Shown here one piece after another: positions 1 through 11,242 of a stretch of 64,000 bases of DNA. This DNA comes from Acidobacteriota bacterium (GTDB lineage: Bacteria; Acidobacteriota; Thermoanaerobaculia; UBA5066). The stretch's first letter is position 1. Each line of letters starts with the position of its first letter. The stretch covers positions 186,001-250,000 of the forward strand of contig JAKOVQ010000016.1 of NCBI GenBank assembly GCA_029781975.1, in the 5' to 3' direction. Made by a program: the position numbers and the translations under genes. The notes below the pieces were generated by a model that was given only the letters and a program-made list of their open reading frames with translations, had not been told where the DNA came from and made no database searches.

Positions 1-429
1 GTCCACGCCGGGGAGTGGGCCGGCCCCGAGTCCGTGGCCCAGGCCCTCGACGCGCTCCGCCCCGTCCGGATCGCCCACGGGATCCGGGCTGCCGAGGACC
101 CCGCTCTGGTCCGGCGCCTCGCGCGGCTCGGCACCTTCCTGGACGTCTGCCTCGCCTCCAACGCCGCGACCGGCGCCGTCGCCGACCCGTCGCGCCACCC
201 CGTCCGGCGGCTCCTCGCCGCCGGGGTCCGGGTGACGCTCTCCACCGACGACCCGGGGCTCTTCGGGACCACCCTCCTCGGCGAGTACCGGCGGCTCGCC
301 CGCCTGGGCGCGGGGGTTGGCGAGCTGCGGGCGGTGGCGGCGCACGCGCGTGCGGCCGCGCTGGTCGGCGGACCTTCGCGTCACGGCTCGGCGGGCGGCT
401 CCGGGAGAGCGGCCAGGACGCGCTCGTAG
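1..429 (+). CDS. add: Adenosine deaminase, C-terminal part (truncated by window edge)
   Basis: Adenosine deaminase hydrolyses adenosine or deoxyadenosine to the inosine form in purine salvage. The reading frame is open from base 1, so only the last 142 residues are present and the true start lies outside. Visible motifs are HAGE (which carries the catalytic Glu), RIAHGIRA (metal-site His) and STDDPGLFGT (metal-ligand and catalytic Asp pair), in the family order and spacing. The 3' end overlaps the convergent bshA by 49 bp. Its role as a deaminase is well supported, but whether it acts on adenosine or another purine cannot be settled from this part. Confidence 0.85.
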   Translation, partial: VHAGEWAGPESVAQALDALRPVRIAHGIRAAEDPALVRRLARLGTFLDVCLASNAATGAVADPSRHPVRRLLAAGVRVTLSTDDPGLFGTTLLGEYRRLARLGAGVGELRAVAAHARAAALVGGPSRHGSAGGSGRAARTRS

Positions 430-1523
430 ATCGCCACGTACCGGCTCACCATCTCCTCCGCGGTGAAGAGCCGGGTCGCGCGCTCGCGGGAGGCCTCGGC
501 GACCACGGCGTAGCGCTGGTCGTCCAGGAGGACCCCGACGGCGGCCTCCGCCAGGCCGTCGACGTCCCCCACCTCGCGGAGGAACCCCGTCTCGCCGTCC
601 ACGACCACCTCGGGGAGGCCTCCGGCGCGGTAGCCGAGGACCGGGATGCCGCACGCCTGCGCCTCGAGGGCCGACAGGCCGAACGACTCCGAGTCCGACG
701 GCAGGAGGTAGAGGTCCGCCGCCGGGACGATCGTCTCGACCGCCGGCGTGTTCCCGACGAAGTGCGCGTGCGCCGCGATCCCCTTCCTGCGGCAGAGCTC
801 CTCGGCCGCGGGCCGGTCGGGCCCGTCTCCGACCATCAGGAGGCAGCAGGGAACGCGCTTGCGGACCCGGTCGAACACCTCCACCACGTCGAGGACGCGC
901 TTGACGGGCCGGAAGTTCGAGACGTGCAGGAGGAGCCGCGAGCCGGCGTGCGCGTAGCACCCCTCGCGTCCGCCGGCCACCGGGCGCCAGCGCTCGGGGT
1001 CGACGAAGTTCGGCACCACCTCGATCTCCTGGCGCGGCGTGAAGACCTCCTCCGTCACCTTCCGGAGGTACTGCGACACGGCCGTCACCGCGTCGGAGCG
1101 CTCGATGCCGAAGCGGGTGATCGGGAGGTACGAGCGGTCCTGCCCGACGATGGTGACGTCCGTGCCGTGGAGCGTCGTGACGACGCCGAGCCGCCGCGGG
1201 AGGAGCATCTCGCGCGCCAGGTGCGCCGAGATGGCGTGCGGCAGGGCGTAGTGCGCGTGGACGACGTCGAGCCCTTCGTGGAGCGCCACGTCGACGATCC
1301 TCGTCGCGAGGGCGAGGTCGTAGGGCGGGTAGGTGAAGAGCGGGTAGGTCGGGACCGCCACCTCGTGGTACGACACGCGCTCGGCGAAGACGTTGAGGCG
1401 CGAGGGGACGGCGTAGGTGACGAAGTGGACCTCGTGGCCGCGCCGCGCCAGCTCGTGCCCGAGCTCGGTGGCGACGACCCCGGAGCCGCCGAAGGTCGGG
1501 TAGCAGGCGATCCCGATCCGCAT
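381..1523 (-). CDS. bshA: N-acetyl-alpha-D-glucosaminyl L-malate synthase BshA
   Basis: A 380-aa GT-B fold glycosyltransferase (family GT4) that joins UDP-GlcNAc and L-malate, the first step of bacillithiol synthesis in the cytoplasm. The N-terminal CYPTFGGSGVVATELG glycine-rich loop and the C-terminal ESFGLSALEAQACGIPV nucleotide-sugar motif are typical of BshA. It is the last gene of a bshC-bshB1-bshA operon. Its ATG shares one base with the bshB1 stop (TGATG). The 3' end overlaps the convergent deaminase gene. Length and operon context make the assignment strong. Confidence 0.93.
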   Translation of the reverse strand: MRIGIACYPTFGGSGVVATELGHELARRGHEVHFVTYAVPSRLNVFAERVSYHEVAVPTYPLFTYPPYDLALATRIVDVALHEGLDVVHAHYALPHAISAHLAREMLLPRRLGVVTTLHGTDVTIVGQDRSYLPITRFGIERSDAVTAVSQYLRKVTEEVFTPRQEIEVVPNFVDPERWRPVAGGREGCYAHAGSRLLLHVSNFRPVKRVLDVVEVFDRVRKRVPCCLLMVGDGPDRPAAEELCRRKGIAAHAHFVGNTPAVETIVPAADLYLLPSDSESFGLSALEAQACGIPVLGYRAGGLPEVVVDGETGFLREVGDVDGLAEAAVGVLLDDQRYAVVAEASRERATRLFTAEEMVSRYVAIYERVLAALPEPPAEP

Positions 1524-2251
1524 CAGAAGCCCGGCTCGAACCCCTCGAAGGCGGCGAGCGGGTCGGCGAGGAGGGGCGGGCGCGGCGCGACGAAGGCCTC
1601 GGCCGCGGCGACGTTCGCCAGGAGGCCGTACGCCCGGGCGCGCGCGAGGATCGCCTCGAGGAAGAGGGGCGAGGAGATGAAGGTCGAAGGCTCCTTCGAG
1701 GCGGGGTCGAAGAACTGGCTCCGGTAGGCGCGGATCGCGGCGACCTTCGTCTCGAGGGCTCCCGAGACGTCGACGAGGAACGAGGGCGCGGCGAGGTACG
1801 CCGACGGGTAGTAGACGACCTGCTGCGGCCTGTGCGGCGGCAGGCCGGTCTCGAGCGCCCGGAGCCCCGCGTAGAAGGTCGCGTCGGTGACGAGCCTCCC
1901 CGCCCGGACGTGGTCCGGGTGCCGGTCGTCCGGGAGCGGCGCGACGACGAGCCGCGGCCGGCGGCGCCGGACCACCTCGATCACGTCGAGCTCGGCCGCG
2001 CGGTCGGTCCTGAGGTTCCCGTCGCCGAGGTCGAGCCCGTCGCGGAACGACACGCCCAGGGTCCGGGCCGCCTCGGCGGCCTCGCTCGCCCGCGTCTCGG
2101 GCGTCCCCCGCGTCCCCGCCTCCCCCCGGGTCAGGTCGAGGATCGCGGTCCGGAGCCCTCTCCTCGAAAGGGTCGCGAGGAGCCCGCCGCAGCCCAGCTC
2201 CACGTCGTCGGGGTGGGCCCCGACGGCGAGGACGTCGACCGTCTCGTTCAC
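1523..2251 (-). CDS. bshB1: Bacillithiol biosynthesis deacetylase BshB1
   Basis: A 242-aa LmbE/PIG-L-type zinc deacetylase that removes the acetyl group from GlcNAc-malate, the second step of bacillithiol synthesis. The metal-binding GAHPDDVELGCGG motif lies at residues 9-21, and DDRHPDHVRAG supplies the third zinc ligand. The ORF track extends this frame much further upstream as a shadow of bshC. I chose the GTG at 2251 because the protein then begins just before the conserved strand and the codon forms a GTGA overlap with the bshC stop. Confidence 0.92.
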   Translation of the reverse strand: MNETVDVLAVGAHPDDVELGCGGLLATLSRRGLRTAILDLTRGEAGTRGTPETRASEAAEAARTLGVSFRDGLDLGDGNLRTDRAAELDVIEVVRRRRPRLVVAPLPDDRHPDHVRAGRLVTDATFYAGLRALETGLPPHRPQQVVYYPSAYLAAPSFLVDVSGALETKVAAIRAYRSQFFDPASKEPSTFISSPLFLEAILARARAYGLLANVAAAEAFVAPRPPLLADPLAAFEGFEPGF

Positions 2252-3840
2252 GCGTCGCCTCCTTCCCCGCCCGCCTCGACCTCGACGAGGCCGGGGGCGT
2301 CCCAGCGAACCGCTTCCTCGAGCGCCCCGACCAGCGCGCGCCGCCCCATCCGCGCGAGCCACGGGACGGGCGTGTAGATCCGCTCGGCGAGCGTCCCGTT
2401 CGGGACGACGAGGTCGGCCAGCCGCCTCACGGATCGAGCGAACGCCTCGTCCGCCCGCCCCGCGGCCGCCCGCGTCCTCTCGGCGAGCTTCCCGAAGGCG
2501 AAGCGGACGTTCTCCTCGGTCGCGTCGAGGCCCTTCCCCAGCGACGGGTCGACCGACAGGAGCCCCGACCGGACCTCCTCGAGCGAGGCGACGGCGGCGT
2601 CCCGCGCCCTCTCGAGCGCCCCGAGGAGCTCCCCGGCCCGGGCGGCGCCCCGCGCCTTCACGACGGCGTCGGGACCAGCGAGGAGCTCCTCGACCTCGAT
2701 GCCCGCCTTCGACAGGAGGCGGCGCTCCAGGGGGCCGAGGACCGCGACCATCGGCCGGAGGACCAGGACGGGCGGCACGACCCCCGCCCAGCCGAAGAGG
2801 GGGAGCGCCTGCGCCCAGTAGGCGACCTCGGCCGGCCCGAGGATGGTGGCGGCGACCGGATAGAGGACGGAGACCGCGACGGGCCGGCCGAGCGCGGAGA
2901 AGGAGGGGAGCCAGGCGCCGCTCTCGAAGCGCGCCGCGACCTCCTCCGGGGTGTAGCTCTCGTGCGGCCGCCCCTTCAGCTCGATCCGCCCGCCCGCCTC
3001 GCGCAGGAGCAGGCGCTCGCCGTCCACGCGAGCGAAGAGCGGAAGCGCTCCCGGCTCGCTGACGACCTGGAGCGGGTGACCGGCCGCCGCGAGCGCCGCC
3101 GCCCGCTCGTCGAGGAGCCGTCGGACCGTCGCGCGCTCGAGGACGATCCGGACGGCGAGCGGCACGAGCGGAGGCTTCTCGTCGGGCCGTGCCGCGTCGG
3201 CCAGGGGCTGGTCCGGGTCGTCCAGGAGCCACCGGAGCGTGTCGGCGAACGCCTCGAGGTAGGTCCTGCCGACGGTGAGGTCGCGAAGCGCCCCGAGGGC
3301 CTCGTCGTCGGCGAGGCTCCCCGCCTGGCTCCGGGCCGCCTCGAGGAGGGCGACGACGTCGGCGGAGATCCGCAGCCCCCCGACGGGGAGCCGGTTCCCC
3401 GCCAGCGCCGCGGCCTCCTCGCCCAGGTCGACGGGGCCCTCCGCCGTCGGCAGGACGAAGCGCGACACCTCCACCAGGTCGTGGTCCTCCGACGCGCACC
3501 AGAAGACGGGGGTCGCCGGCGTCCCCCGCTCCGCCAGGTCCGCGGCGAGCCCGCGGGCGGCGAGCGCCTTGACCAGCGTGAGGAGGGGCCCGGTGAAGAG
3601 GCCCACCTGCTGCCCGGTCAGGACGGCGGCCCGCGCCCCGGCCGCCAGGTCGCGGAGCGAGGCCGGCAGGTGAGGAGCCTCCCGCGGGGCGAAGCGCGCG
3701 AGGACCTCCGCCGCCCGGGCCGCGATCGTCCCGGCCGAGGCCGGCGGGCCGAGGAAGGGGGCGACCTCCGGGTCCCCCTCCGCATGGCCCCGGGGCAGGC
3801 GCGCGAGGCCCGGGAGCCTCCCGACCGGCAGCCTTCTCAC
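2248..3840 (-). CDS. bshC: Bacillithiol biosynthesis cysteine-adding enzyme BshC
   Basis: A 530-aa putative cysteine ligase that completes bacillithiol by adding Cys to GlcN-malate. Diagnostic motifs are LTGQQVGLFTGPLLT and FWCASEDHD in the N-terminal third, a predicted coiled-coil section near the C-terminus, and the LVVPNG segment. I placed the start at GTG 3840, not the ORF-track start at 3975. The upstream residues do not resemble the family, and the GTG overlaps the stop of a short upstream ORF in a GTGA junction. No Shine-Dalgarno is seen before this GTG, so translational coupling to that ORF is likely. Confidence 0.88.
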   Translation of the reverse strand: MRRLPVGRLPGLARLPRGHAEGDPEVAPFLGPPASAGTIAARAAEVLARFAPREAPHLPASLRDLAAGARAAVLTGQQVGLFTGPLLTLVKALAARGLAADLAERGTPATPVFWCASEDHDLVEVSRFVLPTAEGPVDLGEEAAALAGNRLPVGGLRISADVVALLEAARSQAGSLADDEALGALRDLTVGRTYLEAFADTLRWLLDDPDQPLADAARPDEKPPLVPLAVRIVLERATVRRLLDERAAALAAAGHPLQVVSEPGALPLFARVDGERLLLREAGGRIELKGRPHESYTPEEVAARFESGAWLPSFSALGRPVAVSVLYPVAATILGPAEVAYWAQALPLFGWAGVVPPVLVLRPMVAVLGPLERRLLSKAGIEVEELLAGPDAVVKARGAARAGELLGALERARDAAVASLEEVRSGLLSVDPSLGKGLDATEENVRFAFGKLAERTRAAAGRADEAFARSVRRLADLVVPNGTLAERIYTPVPWLARMGRRALVGALEEAVRWDAPGLVEVEAGGEGGDA

Positions 3841-3935
3841 GAGGCCCGCGCCCCGGCGCGAAGGGCCTCGGGCTCGCCCTGCGCGAAGGCCTCGAGGACC
3901 TCCCGGGACGTCCGGGCCGACGGTCCGATTCCCAT
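3837..3935 (-). CDS. Short leader ORF upstream of bshC (32 aa)
   Basis: A short ORF beginning MGIGPSARTSREVLEAF, too short for the ORF track. An AAGGAG Shine-Dalgarno sits about 6 nt before its ATG, the best ribosome binding site near the bsh operon. Its TGA overlaps the bshC GTG by four bases. It may be a leader that couples translation of bshC, or a small protein in its own right. I recognise no homology. The alternative is that bshC really starts here through a frameshift, which the sequence does not require. Confidence 0.5.
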   Translation of the reverse strand: MGIGPSARTSREVLEAFAQGEPEALRAGARAS

Positions 3936-4048
3936 CGTGATCTCCTTGTCGGGCCGCCGGCGCACCGGATCGCATCGGCAGCGGATGGGGAGGCGCCCGC
4001 CGGCGATGATAGTCCGCGCGCCCGGCGAGCGGCCCGCGACCCGCTCCG

Positions 4049-4327
4049 CTAGAAGCCCCAGAGCGCCAGCTCGTCGATGAGCGCCGCGATCTGCGGGTGC
4101 GCCGTCAGCTCCCGGTAGAGCCAGCCGTGCCGCTCCTTCACGTCCGTCAGGCGCGCCCGTGCGGCCTCGGCGTCCTTGCGCGCCGCCGCCTCGCGCAGGC
4201 CGTCCACCGCGCCGCGCTCCTCCGCGCCGAGCCGCTCGCCCAGCCGGCTGCTCAGGTCGTCGAACGCCGCGCCGACCCGTTCGGCGTGGGTGTCGTCCGG
4301 GGCCGGGGGCTTCTCTTCGTCGGTCAT
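4049..4327 (-). CDS. Unknown 92-aa protein at the 3' end of the atp operon
   Basis: A small acidic, probably helical protein with no signal peptide or membrane segment, beginning MTDEEKPPAPDD and ending ELALWGF. It starts 7 bp after the atpC stop and so is most likely co-transcribed with the ATP synthase genes. I do not recognise a family. The downstream gap of about 110 bp (3936-4048) holds only a weak -10-like TATCAT on the minus strand before the bsh leader ORF. A link to ATP synthase assembly would be guesswork based on position alone. Confidence 0.7.
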   Translation of the reverse strand: MTDEEKPPAPDDTHAERVGAAFDDLSSRLGERLGAEERGAVDGLREAAARKDAEAARARLTDVKERHGWLYRELTAHPQIAALIDELALWGF

Positions 4328-4334
4328 CGGGCGG

Positions 4335-4745
4335 TCACGCCTTCTCGGGCGCCGCGGCCGCGGCCAGCCGGGCGTCGGCGAAGGCGGCCTCCGCGTTGGC
4401 GTCGTCCAGCTCCTCGGAGCCGGAGACCGTCAGGCGGCGCGCCTCGGCCGCGGCCTTCTCGACCCGGGCCGCGGCCACGTCGACCGCATCGCGGGGGACC
4501 GCGTGGTCGGCCAGGACGCGGACCGCGTCGTCGGCGACCTGGACGAACCCGCCCCGGACGGCCACGCTGCCCCGGCGGCCGCCGGACGTCCAGGCGACGA
4601 TCCCCACGCCGAGGAGCGCGACGAGGGCGGCGTGGCCGGGGAGGATCCCCAGCTCGCCCCCCTCGCCCGGCAGGGTGACGGACTCCGCGGGGACGCCCTC
4701 GACGACCGAGCGCTCCGGCGTGACGACGGTGAGCGTCAGCGGCAC
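4335..4745 (-). CDS. atpC: F1 ATP synthase epsilon subunit
   Basis: A 136-aa epsilon subunit of the F1 central stalk, which couples gamma rotation to proton flow and damps ATP hydrolysis. The N-terminal beta-sandwich (LTVVTPERSVVEG, GEGGELGILPGHAALV) is well conserved, followed by a two-helix C-terminal region rich in Ala. The GTG start lies one base after the atpD stop. Confidence 0.93.
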   Translation of the reverse strand: MPLTLTVVTPERSVVEGVPAESVTLPGEGGELGILPGHAALVALLGVGIVAWTSGGRRGSVAVRGGFVQVADDAVRVLADHAVPRDAVDVAAARVEKAAAEARRLTVSGSEELDDANAEAAFADARLAAAAAPEKA

Positions 4746-4746
4746 G

Positions 4747-6192
<1,446 letters not shown>

Positions 6193-6248
6193 CTACCTCG
6201 CGAGCCCGACGGGCTGAGGATGCTGCTGCGGGACGGGGGGGGCGCCGC

Positions 6249-7121
6249 TCATTCCAGCGCCTCGGCGCCCGACACGATCTCGATCAGCTCCTTCGTGATC
6301 TTGGCCTGCCGGGCCCGGTTGTAGGTCAGGGTGAGGGAGTCGATCAGCTCGGCGGCGTTCTTCGACGCCCCCTCCATCGCCGTCATCTGCGACGCGTAGA
6401 ACGCGGCGTTCGCCTCGAGCAGGACGCGGAAGAGCTGGAACTCGAGGTTCCGCGGGAGGAGGCGCGAGAGGATCGCCTCGGCGCTCGGCTCGTAGAGCGC
6501 GTCGCCCGCGTCCGCCGCGGCCGCCGGGAGCGCGAGCGGCAGGAGGCGCCGCTGCTCGACCACCTGCGACAGGACGCTCCGGAACTCGTTGTAGACCACC
6601 CAGACCTCGTCGAAGTCGCCGGAGGTGAACCGCGTCCCGATCTCCCGGGCGATCCGGGCCGCCGTCTGGTAGTCGAAGCGCTGGAAGATCCCGGGGCGGG
6701 CGTCGACGATCGGCACCGACCGCCGCTTCCAGAAGTCGACCCCCTTGCGGCCGAGGACGACCAGGGAGACCGCCAGCTTCCTCGCGGTCAGGTCGCGGAG
6801 CAGCTGCCCGGTGGCGCGGTTCGCGTTCGTGTTCAGGGCCCCGCAGAGCCCCTTGTCGCCGGAGACGGCGACGACGAGGGCCCGCTTCGCGGGGCGCGTC
6901 TCGAGGAGCGGGTGGAGCGGCGTCCCGTCCTCGCGCGGCGCGACGCGCGTCAGGACGGCCGCGAGGGTGGCCTCCAGCGTCCGGGCGTACGGGCGCGCCG
7001 CCAGGACGCGTTCCTGGGAGCGCCGCAGCTTCGACGCGGCGACCATCTTCATCGCCTTCGTGATCTGCTGCGTGCTCTTGACGCTGCGGATCCGCCGCCG
7101 GATGTCGATCAGGTTCGCCAT
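6249..7121 (-). CDS. atpG: F1 ATP synthase gamma subunit
   Basis: A 290-aa central-stalk subunit. The N-terminal IRSVKSTQQITKAMKMVAASKL helix and the C-terminal MTAMEGASKNAAELI and YNRARQAKITKELIEIVSGA helices form the coiled-coil rotor shaft typical of gamma. It lies 15 bp downstream of atpA in the operon. Length is normal for the family. Confidence 0.97.
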   Translation of the reverse strand: MANLIDIRRRIRSVKSTQQITKAMKMVAASKLRRSQERVLAARPYARTLEATLAAVLTRVAPREDGTPLHPLLETRPAKRALVVAVSGDKGLCGALNTNANRATGQLLRDLTARKLAVSLVVLGRKGVDFWKRRSVPIVDARPGIFQRFDYQTAARIAREIGTRFTSGDFDEVWVVYNEFRSVLSQVVEQRRLLPLALPAAAADAGDALYEPSAEAILSRLLPRNLEFQLFRVLLEANAAFYASQMTAMEGASKNAAELIDSLTLTYNRARQAKITKELIEIVSGAEALE

Positions 7122-7136
7122 GGCGCCCTGCGGGGC

Positions 7137-8705
<1,569 letters not shown>

Positions 8706-8723
8706 GGTTCGTGCTCTTCTCTC

Positions 8724-9275
8724 TCAGCCGATGCGGCCGGCCCCGGCGAGGGTTTCTTTGGCCCGCTCGAGGCGGCGGGACAGGGAGGCGTCGTAGACCG
8801 AGCTGCCGACCTGGGCGACGAACCCGCCGAGGAGCGCGGGATCGACCGAGGCGACGAGGCGGACCTCGCTCTTGAGGCGGCGGGCGAGGGCGCTGCGGAG
8901 GGCGTCCGCGGCGCCCGGCGGCAGGGGCGCGGCGGATCGGACCGACGCCTCGACCACGTGCCGGTCCTCGTCGATCCGCCGACGCGCGGCCTTCAGCAGG
9001 GCGCCCAGGTCGCCGAGGCGGCCGTTGTCGTGAAGCACGACGAGGAACCGCTGGACGAGGAGGTCCCCCCCGGCCTGCCGCGCGACCTCCTCGAGGAGGG
9101 ACCGGCGGGTCTTTCGCGGGATTCCGGGGTTCCGGAGGGTCGACCGGAGCTCCTCCGTCCCCGCCAGCGCCGCGGCGACCGCGTCGAGCGCCGGGAGGAG
9201 CTTCTCCACGGCGTCGGCCGAGCCGGCCACCGAGAAGAGGGCCTCGACGTAGGGCCGGGTGGCGGACGCCCTCAC
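8724..9275 (-). CDS. atpH: F1 ATP synthase delta subunit
   Basis: A 183-aa peripheral-stalk subunit that links F1 to the b subunits. The N-terminal TRPYVEALFSVA helix and the C-terminal SEVRLVASVDPALLGGFVAQVG segment match the OSCP/delta family. The ORF track extends the frame to 9977, but the extension is a shadow of the b subunit gene. GTG 9275 overlaps the preceding stop as GTGA. Confidence 0.94.
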   Translation of the reverse strand: MRASATRPYVEALFSVAGSADAVEKLLPALDAVAAALAGTEELRSTLRNPGIPRKTRRSLLEEVARQAGGDLLVQRFLVVLHDNGRLGDLGALLKAARRRIDEDRHVVEASVRSAAPLPPGAADALRSALARRLKSEVRLVASVDPALLGGFVAQVGSSVYDASLSRRLERAKETLAGAGRIG

Positions 9276-9844
9276 GACGGCCTCCCTTCGGCCCGGGGCT
9301 GCTCGAGGCGGACGAGCCCGTCCTTCACCAGCCGCTCCTGGTCCGCGTCGGTCAGGTGAGCCTTCAGGAGGTCTCGCGCGAGGGAGACCGCCAGCTCCGC
9401 CGCGTAGCGGGTCAGCTCGGTCCGCGCGGTCCTCGCGCGCGTCTCCATCTCGACCGCGGCACGCGCCACGATCCGGCGGGCCTCCTCTTCGGCCTGTCGC
9501 GCCGCCTCGGCCCGCTCGACCTCGGCCTGCCGGGCCGCGTGGGCCCGGACCTCCGCGAGCTCGCCCTCGAGCCGGCCGAGCCGATCCGAGAGCTCGGTCG
9601 CGATCGCCTCCGCGCGGGCACGGTCCTCCTCCGCCTTGCGGAGGGCCGCCGCGACCCCTTCCTGGCGCTGCGTGAAGAAGGTCCGGACCGGCTTCCTCAG
9701 GAGCCAGACGAGGAGGACGAGGAAGGACGCGAGGTTGAGCGCCTGCCAGACCCCCAGCGAGATGCCTGCGAACGTCGCGGGGCCGGCCTCCTCGCCCCCC
9801 GCGGCGAGGAGGAGCATGGCCGCCGGGATTCCCCGGGCCGTCAC
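9272..9844 (-). CDS. atpF: F0 ATP synthase subunit b
   Basis: A 190-aa peripheral-stalk b subunit. A short N-terminal extension is followed by one membrane segment (about residues 29-48, ALNLASFLVLLVWLL), then KPVRTFF and a long charged helical domain (residues 55-150) expected to form the dimeric coiled coil. It overlaps b' upstream and atpH downstream by GTGA junctions. The pair with the adjacent b' gene suggests a b-b' heterodimeric stator. Confidence 0.92.
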   Translation of the reverse strand: MTARGIPAAMLLLAAGGEEAGPATFAGISLGVWQALNLASFLVLLVWLLRKPVRTFFTQRQEGVAAALRKAEEDRARAEAIATELSDRLGRLEGELAEVRAHAARQAEVERAEAARQAEEEARRIVARAAVEMETRARTARTELTRYAAELAVSLARDLLKAHLTDADQERLVKDGLVRLEQPRAEGRPS

Positions 9845-10269
9845 GCCACCCTCCGGCCGAGGAGGGTGCTCGCCAGCTCGGCGGCCGTGGAACGGGCGTC
9901 GGCGGCCAGCTGCGTCCGCGCCGCCGTCGCGGCGGCGTCCAGCTCGGCCTGGGCCTGGTCGGCGGCCCTGCGGGCATCCGCGCGGGCGGCGTCCAGGAGC
10001 TCCTGGCGGCGGGCCGCGGCCTCCGCGCGGGCGGCCTCGCGCTGGGAGAGCGCCTCGCGGCGGGCGTCCAGAAGGCGGCGGTCCACGTCGGCGAGGACCT
10101 CGGCCTGCCGGTCGAGCGCCCCCTGGAGGGCTGTCGCGGCGGCGACGACGGTTTTCTCCCGCTCGCCGAGGACCTCGCCGAGCGGCTTGAAGACCGTGGC
10201 CTTCAGGACGTGATAGGTCGCCCAGAAGACAGCCAGGGCGATGAGGAGAGACAGGTCAGGTAGCTGCAT
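9841..10269 (-). CDS. F0 ATP synthase subunit b' (second b-type subunit)
   Basis: A 142-aa b-type subunit with an N-terminal membrane helix (LSLLIALAVFWATYHVLKATVF), KPLGEVLGER, and an Ala/Arg/Glu-rich helical stalk. It is the first gene of the operon. The a and c subunit genes that normally precede it are absent here, so they must lie elsewhere for a working F0. No clear Shine-Dalgarno precedes the ATG. A promoter lies about 100 bp upstream. Confidence 0.9.
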   Translation of the reverse strand: MQLPDLSLLIALAVFWATYHVLKATVFKPLGEVLGEREKTVVAAATALQGALDRQAEVLADVDRRLLDARREALSQREAARAEAAARRQELLDAARADARRAADQAQAELDAAATAARTQLAADARSTAAELASTLLGRRVA

Positions 10270-10367
10270 CGATCGTACCGCCGTCGAGAGGGCGGACCGG
10301 CACCCGGCCCGGGGACGCCGATGAGATGAGACGAAGCCGGGGGCGGAGGCTCCGCACGGGAAGCTTG

Positions 10368-10396
10368 CTTATGCCACAGAGGACCGAGGGGGTCAA
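10368..10396 (-). promoter_or_regulatory. Sigma70-type promoter of the atp operon
   Basis: On the minus strand TTGACC is separated by exactly 17 nt from CATAAG. That is five of six and four of six matches to the -35 and -10 consensus. It directs transcription into b' with a leader of about 90 nt. Confidence 0.65.
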
Positions 10397-10458
10397 CCGC
10401 GGCTCCGTTCGGCGCGCCTTCCTGCTGCGCTGACCGGCCTTCTGCCGGGCGGACGGGC

Positions 10459-10464
10459 TACGAT
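10459..10464 (+). promoter_or_regulatory. -10-like TACGAT five bases before the start codon
   Basis: The hexamer lies 5 nt upstream of GTG 10470, and no Shine-Dalgarno is visible. The spacing places transcription start at or next to the start codon, as in leaderless genes. Confidence 0.4.
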
Positions 10465-10469
10465 GCGGC

Positions 10470-11186
10470 GTGCATCCTCCATCTCGGATAATCGATAGGT
10501 TGATAACCGGTTTCCGCGAGGCCTCGGGACTCTGGACCGCGGCGGCGGACCGGACCCTTCCCGGGGACCTGGCCTGCCGCCCCGGGTGCTTCGGCTGCTG
10601 CATCGGGCTCTTCGAGATCTCGCTTCCCGAGGCTGCCCTCGTGCGCGCCGGCGTCGAGCGTCTCCCCGAGGCGGAGAGGGCCGACGTCCTCGCCCGGTCC
10701 GTCCGGATCCTCGAGGAAAGCCTGCCCGCGTTTCCAGGAGACCCCCGCCGCGGGGTCCTCGACCCGGAGAGGACCGAGGAGGAGGACGACCGCTACTTCG
10801 AGGTGGTGGCCGACCGGGCGTGCCCGATGCTCGAGATGCCCTCGGGGCGATGCCGGATCTACGAGGAGCGTCCGGTCACCTGCCGCACGTACGGCGTCGC
10901 CTGGACGAGGGACGGGGAGCGGATTCACCCCCCGTGCGACCTCAACCTCGTCGGGGCCACGGTCGAGCGGCAGGTGGTGTGCGGGATCGACGTCTCGACC
11001 CTCGACGAGCACCCGGAGGAGGAGACCGCCCTCGCCGCGCTCTGGAACCTGCCGCGGGGCGCCGAGACGACGGTGGCCCACGCCGTCGCCGGCTCCGCGT
11101 TCGGCCCGCTCCGCGCGCCGGGGGGCGGGGAACGCACCGCGGCGGGGCCGTGCGGTGACGAGGAGGGTCCGGCTCCAACCCGCTGA
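10470..11186 (+). CDS. YkgJ-family CxxCxxCC cysteine-cluster protein
   Basis: A 238-aa protein of the YkgJ family (putative zinc- or iron-chelating). The cluster CRPGCFGCC is at residues 36-44 and a second set, CPMLEMPSGRCRIYEERPVTCR, lies near residues 113-134. Together they form the family's eight-Cys pattern. The C-terminal 30 residues are low-complexity. It is transcribed divergently from the atp operon and is one of the few plus-strand genes left of the origin. Biochemical role is unknown for the family in general. An in-frame TTG at 10500 is an alternative start. Confidence 0.8.
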   Translation: MHPPSRIIDRLITGFREASGLWTAAADRTLPGDLACRPGCFGCCIGLFEISLPEAALVRAGVERLPEAERADVLARSVRILEESLPAFPGDPRRGVLDPERTEEEDDRYFEVVADRACPMLEMPSGRCRIYEERPVTCRTYGVAWTRDGERIHPPCDLNLVGATVERQVVCGIDVSTLDEHPEEETALAALWNLPRGAETTVAHAVAGSAFGPLRAPGGGERTAAGPCGDEEGPAPTR

Positions 11187-11242
11187 AGGGGCCCCCTCCT
11201 TCGGGTCTCCTCGGGTCGCTCCGGGTTCCTGCGCGGTCCGGG

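Noticed and set aside
15-1727. 570-aa plus-strand ORF over add, bshA and bshB1
   Set aside because: Shadow of the bsh genes; low-complexity Arg/Gly/Pro/Asp composition and no recognisable motif.
3950-4048. Promoter for the bsh operon (minus-strand TATCAT at 4011-4006)
   Set aside because: The -10-like hexamer has no supporting -35 and the region may be read through from the atp operon; too weak to list.
10256-10603. 115-aa minus ORF in the atp/ykgJ intergenic region
   Set aside because: It spans the proposed atp promoter, has no family features and partly mirrors the divergent gene.
11183-11200. Terminator-like GAAGG...CCTTC after the ykgJ-like gene
   Set aside because: Only a 5-bp stem with an 8-nt GC-rich loop and no T-tract.
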